Notes under the pieces: model-generated
What the model was told of the DNA's origin: nothing
Database searches by the model: none
Seen by the model: only the letters and a program-made list of their open reading frames with translations
In this document: positions 60,996 through 64,000 of the stretch, piece by piece
Layout: the number at the start of each line of letters is the position of its first letter
Position numbering within the stretch: the stretch's first letter is position 1
NCBI RefSeq assembly: GCF_003122325.1
Contig: NZ_QFBC01000002.1
Location: 772,258 to 836,257, forward strand
From: Rhizobium album
Lineage (GTDB): Bacteria > Pseudomonadota > Alphaproteobacteria > Rhizobiales > Rhizobiaceae
Direction: 5' to 3'
DNA: 64,000 bases
Made by a program: the position numbers and the translations under genes

Positions 60996-63617
60996 ATGAC
61001 CGACACCCTCACACGCTACCGCGCCAAGCGAGACTTCGAGAAGACGAAAGAGCCGAGCGGCGGGGCGTCCGTGGCGCGATCGAATCGTCTGCGATTCGTC
61101 GTGCAGAAGCACGATGCGACACGTCTTCATTATGATCTGCGGCTCGAATTCGACGGTGTCTTCAAGTCCTGGGCCGTGACGCGGGGGCCGTCGCTCGATC
61201 CGCAGGACAAGCGGCTTGCGGTCGAGGTCGAGGATCATCCGCTTGATTATGGCGATTTCGAAGGCACCATTCCGAAAGGCCAGTATGGCGGCGGCACCGT
61301 CATGCTCTGGGACCGTGGCTATTGGGAGCCGGAAGGTGAAGAAAGCCCGGAACGGGCCTTTGCAAAGGGGGAAATCAAGTTCACCCTGGACGGCAAGCGG
61401 CTGCATGGCAGCTTCGTGCTGGTCCGTATGCGCAAGGACCGCGATGGCGGTAAACGGACCAACTGGCTGCTGATCAAACATCAGGACGATCATTCCGTCG
61501 AGGAAGACGGTGCCGGCATCCTGGAAAACAACACGGTTTCGGTGGCGTCCGGCCGCACCATGGAGCAGATCTCCGCCGGAAAAGGTCGCAAGCCCCGGCC
61601 GTTCATGCTGCAGAACGCCGATATCGAGGCCGATGCCACCTGGGACAGCCGGCAGGGCCTTGCCGCCGACCGGCGCCGGAAAACGAAGGGAGCGGGCAAG
61701 TCTGTCGCGGCATCCGCCACGGTCGATCTTCCGGACTTTATTGCACCGCAACTCTGCCGGACACTGGACAGGCCGCCAGCGGGTGGGAACTGGCTGCATG
61801 AAATCAAATTCGATGGCTACCGCGTTCAACTGCGCGTCGCAGACGGGCATGTGACGCTCAGGACCCGCAAGGGTCTGGACTGGACCTCCAGATTTGCCGA
61901 AATCGCCAAAGCCGCATCAGAACTTCCCGATTGCATAATCGATGGGGAAATCTGCGCCCTCGATGCCGATGGCACACCGGATTTTGCCGCACTACAGGCT
62001 GCCTTGTCCGAGGGCAAGACCGGTAATCTTGTCTACTTCGCCTTCGATCTGCTGTTCGACGGTGATGAGGATATCCGCCCGGTCCCGCTGCTCACGCGCA
62101 AGCAGACGCTGCAAGGCTTGCTGAGCGGCAATGACGGCAATTCCCGTCTGCGTTTCGTCGAGCATTTCGAAAGCGGTGGCGATGCGGTGCTTCGTTCCGC
62201 CTGCAAATTGTCGCTGGAAGGCATCGTCTCAAAACGGGCTGACGCGCCTTATCAGTCCGGCCGAACGGACAGTTGGGCGAAATCCAAATGCCGCGCCGGG
62301 CATGAGGTAGTGATCGGCGGTTACGCAAAGACCAACGGCACGTTCCGATCCCTCCTGGTCGGAGTCTACCGCGGCGACCACTTTGTCTATGTCGGCCGGG
62401 TGGGGACGGGATATGGGGCCAGCAAGCTGGCAAGCCTGCTGCCGAAGCTGCAGGCAACAGAGACGTCCAGATCCCCCTTCACCGGGATCGGCGCCCCGAA
62501 GAAGGAAAAAGAAATTGCCTGGATCCAGCCGACGCTGGTCGCGGAAATAGAGTTTGCCGGCTGGACCGCCGATGGCCTCGTCCGTCAGGCTGTCTTCAAG
62601 GGGCTGCGTGAAGACAAGCCGGCGAGGGAGGTCGAAGCGGAAAAACCGGCGCCGCTCGCCGGCGCGGAGACACCCGATCCCGCCGCGGCAAGCAAGCCAA
62701 TTCGTCGCAGCGGATCGAAAGCAGAAGTCATGGGTCTTTTCATTTCCAATCCCGACAAGCCGCTGTGGCCGGACGCAGGCGACGATGAGCCGGTCACAAA
62801 GGAAGAACTGGCGCGCTACTACGAAGCGGTTGGCCCCTGGATGATCGACCATATCAAAGGCAGGCCATGCTCGATCCTTCGTGCGCCTGACGGCATTGGC
62901 GGCGAGACGTTCTTCCAGCGCCATGCCATGCCTGGCACGTCGAACCTCATCCAACTGGTGAAGGTTTCAGGCGACAGGAAACCCTACCTGCAAGTGGACA
63001 GGGTCGAAGGGCTTGCGGCAATCGCCCAGATCGGCGGTGTCGAGCTTCATCCCTGGAATTGCGAACCAGGCCAACCTGAAGTGCCCGGCAGGCTGGTGTT
63101 CGATCTTGATCCAGGGCCGGATGTAGCATTCTCCACCGTGGTGCAAGCCGCCCGCGACATGCGCGACCGCCTGGAAGAGCTTGGCCTTGTCAGTTTTTGC
63201 AAGACGACCGGCGGCAAGGGATTGCATGTCGTTGCCCCGCTTGCTGTCGGCAAGGGCAGGAAGGCCGGCTGGCCGGAAGCCAAGGGTTTCGCGCATGACG
63301 TCTGCCAGCGAATGGCGCGCGACAATCCCGATCTCTACCTCATCAAGATGGCGAAGAACCAGCGGAGAGGCCGCATCTTCCTCGACTATCTGCGCAACGA
63401 CCGCATGGCAACGGCTGTTGCCCCGCTATCGCCGCGGGCGAGACCCGGTGCGACCGTGTCGATGCCGCTGACATGGGCGCAGGTAAAGTCGGATCTCGAC
63501 CCGAAACGCTTCACGATCCGCTCCGTGCCGAACCTGCTCGCCAGAAGCACGGCCTGGAGCGATTATTGCAGCGGCGAAAGATCGCTGGAAGAAGCGATTA
63601 GCCGTTTTGGGAAATAG
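60996..63617 (+). CDS. ligD: ATP-dependent DNA ligase LigD (phosphoesterase-ligase-polymerase)
   Basis: The 873-residue protein has the three LigD domains in order. The 3'-phosphoesterase is at 1-190 ([18 protein letters not shown], then [18 protein letters not shown]). The ATP-dependent ligase is at about 230-560 ([13 protein letters not shown] with adenylated Lys271, [22 protein letters not shown]). The primase/polymerase is at about 585-870 (catalytic Asp703 and Asp705 in [29 protein letters not shown]). It repairs double-strand breaks with Ku, whose genes are divergent 142 bases away. The domain order PE-LIG-POL is the common proteobacterial one. Confidence 0.95.
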   Translation: MTDTLTRYRAKRDFEKTKEPSGGASVARSNRLRFVVQKHDATRLHYDLRLEFDGVFKSWAVTRGPSLDPQDKRLAVEVEDHPLDYGDFEGTIPKGQYGGGTVMLWDRGYWEPEGEESPERAFAKGEIKFTLDGKRLHGSFVLVRMRKDRDGGKRTNWLLIKHQDDHSVEEDGAGILENNTVSVASGRTMEQISAGKGRKPRPFMLQNADIEADATWDSRQGLAADRRRKTKGAGKSVAASATVDLPDFIAPQLCRTLDRPPAGGNWLHEIKFDGYRVQLRVADGHVTLRTRKGLDWTSRFAEIAKAASELPDCIIDGEICALDADGTPDFAALQAALSEGKTGNLVYFAFDLLFDGDEDIRPVPLLTRKQTLQGLLSGNDGNSRLRFVEHFESGGDAVLRSACKLSLEGIVSKRADAPYQSGRTDSWAKSKCRAGHEVVIGGYAKTNGTFRSLLVGVYRGDHFVYVGRVGTGYGASKLASLLPKLQATETSRSPFTGIGAPKKEKEIAWIQPTLVAEIEFAGWTADGLVRQAVFKGLREDKPAREVEAEKPAPLAGAETPDPAAASKPIRRSGSKAEVMGLFISNPDKPLWPDAGDDEPVTKEELARYYEAVGPWMIDHIKGRPCSILRAPDGIGGETFFQRHAMPGTSNLIQLVKVSGDRKPYLQVDRVEGLAAIAQIGGVELHPWNCEPGQPEVPGRLVFDLDPGPDVAFSTVVQAARDMRDRLEELGLVSFCKTTGGKGLHVVAPLAVGKGRKAGWPEAKGFAHDVCQRMARDNPDLYLIKMAKNQRRGRIFLDYLRNDRMATAVAPLSPRARPGATVSMPLTWAQVKSDLDPKRFTIRSVPNLLARSTAWSDYCSGERSLEEAISRFGK

Positions 63618-63802
63618 AAACGCCGGGCGAGATGCGGCTACGGAGATGCCTGAAGGCAGTCCGGTCACCGGACGGTGCCACGCTTGCAATCGTGCTGCTC
63701 GGCGATCCTGACTTTTGCCAGCAGCAAGAGGAAGCCAGATTTTTTGAAGGGAGACGGCGGCGCTGGACGCTCTTCTAACGGGAAACCATTGTAGTTTGGC
63801 GC

Positions 63803-63838
63803 GAAAAACGCAAAAACCTGCACATGGGTGCAGAGGTT
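63803..63838 (-). terminator. Terminator of the tRNA transcript
   Basis: On the minus strand CTGCAC-CCAT-GTGCAG forms a stem extended by AACC/GGTT with one bulge, followed by TTTTTGCGTTTTT, 37 bases downstream of the tRNA. The rest of the 257-base gap after ligD shows no gene. Confidence 0.75.
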
Positions 63839-63872
63839 ATGCAATGTGGGGCTCTTTGGTATCGCAATTATC

Positions 63873-63951
<79 letters not shown>

Positions 63952-63957
63952 TCCTCT

Positions 63958-63982
63958 GGGTAAACTGCAGCGCAGTTTATCC
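63958..63982. repeat. Inverted repeat next to the tRNA
   Basis: TAAACTGC and GCAGTTTA are perfect 8-bp arms with a 3-base loop, extended to about 11 bp by GGG/TCC. It lies 7 bases upstream of the tRNA 5' end on its transcription side; it may be the terminator of a gene beyond the window. No partner repeat marking an integration site was seen. Confidence 0.5.
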
Positions 63983-64000
63983 GGCTTTAGCGTAAATCCC

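Overview
The window reads as a chromosomal or megaplasmid segment of a Rhizobiaceae bacterium (Rhizobium/Agrobacterium/Ensifer relatives). This is inferred from high-GC alphaproteobacterial coding style, many ABC importers for sugars and opines, two Ku genes plus a three-domain LigD, EcfG/RpoE2-type general-stress promoters, a class III nucleotide cyclase of rhizobial layout, and a 77-nt initiator tRNA with alphaproteobacterial sequence features. No phage, transposase or CRISPR was seen.

Region 1 (1-17.1 kb) is sugar or sugar-acid uptake and catabolism. A minus-strand operon (binding protein, two CUT1 permeases, UgpC-type ATPase, enolase-superfamily dehydratase, rhamnose-mutarotase-like protein, Gfo/Idh oxidoreductase) is divergent from an IclR regulator and a fuconolactonase-like amidohydrolase. 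A second minus-strand operon (MaoC hydratase, CaiB CoA-transferase, a signal-less binding-protein homologue, a true binding protein, an ATPase split into two genes, two CUT2 permeases) is divergent from a beta-propeller lactonase. Similar inverted repeats in front of these units suggest one IclR-controlled regulon.

Region 2 (17.1-41.3 kb) starts with a DMT exporter and an FkbM methyltransferase. The rest looks like a surface-polysaccharide locus with its own cyclic-nucleotide circuitry. It holds a DUF3095 cyclase-like protein, an NDP-sugar dehydrogenase, a class III cyclase overlapping a secreted polysaccharide lyase, and an Opp-type importer running directly into three glycosyltransferases. 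After a strong terminator come a large ABC-exporter-like protein whose nucleotide-binding domain has lost its catalytic motifs, a stand-alone cNMP-binding protein and an MBL-fold hydrolase, facing a polysaccharide deacetylase, a GT4 and a WecG/TagA enzyme. This is my best candidate for an undescribed system.

Region 3 (41.6-54.7 kb) appears to be catabolic for a nitrogenous, possibly N-methylated heterocyclic compound. It has a YwrD-type gamma-glutamyltransferase-like enzyme, DUF2938, a FAD/GcvT demethylase-like enzyme and an APC permease. Next to these is a six-gene minus-strand operon: NicX-like ring-cleaving dioxygenase, acyl-CoA-dehydrogenase-fold flavoprotein lacking the usual catalytic Glu, SRPBCC-alpha/beta-hydrolase fusion, TetR, glutamine-synthetase-like ligase, flavin reductase.

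Region 4 (54.7-64 kb) is a general-stress and DNA-repair island: a small stress protein, a 25-residue hydrophobic peptide, a PhnA-like membrane protein, a large-subunit catalase, two Ku proteins and LigD. Three EcfG-type promoters are visible. The window ends with tRNA-fMet on the minus strand.
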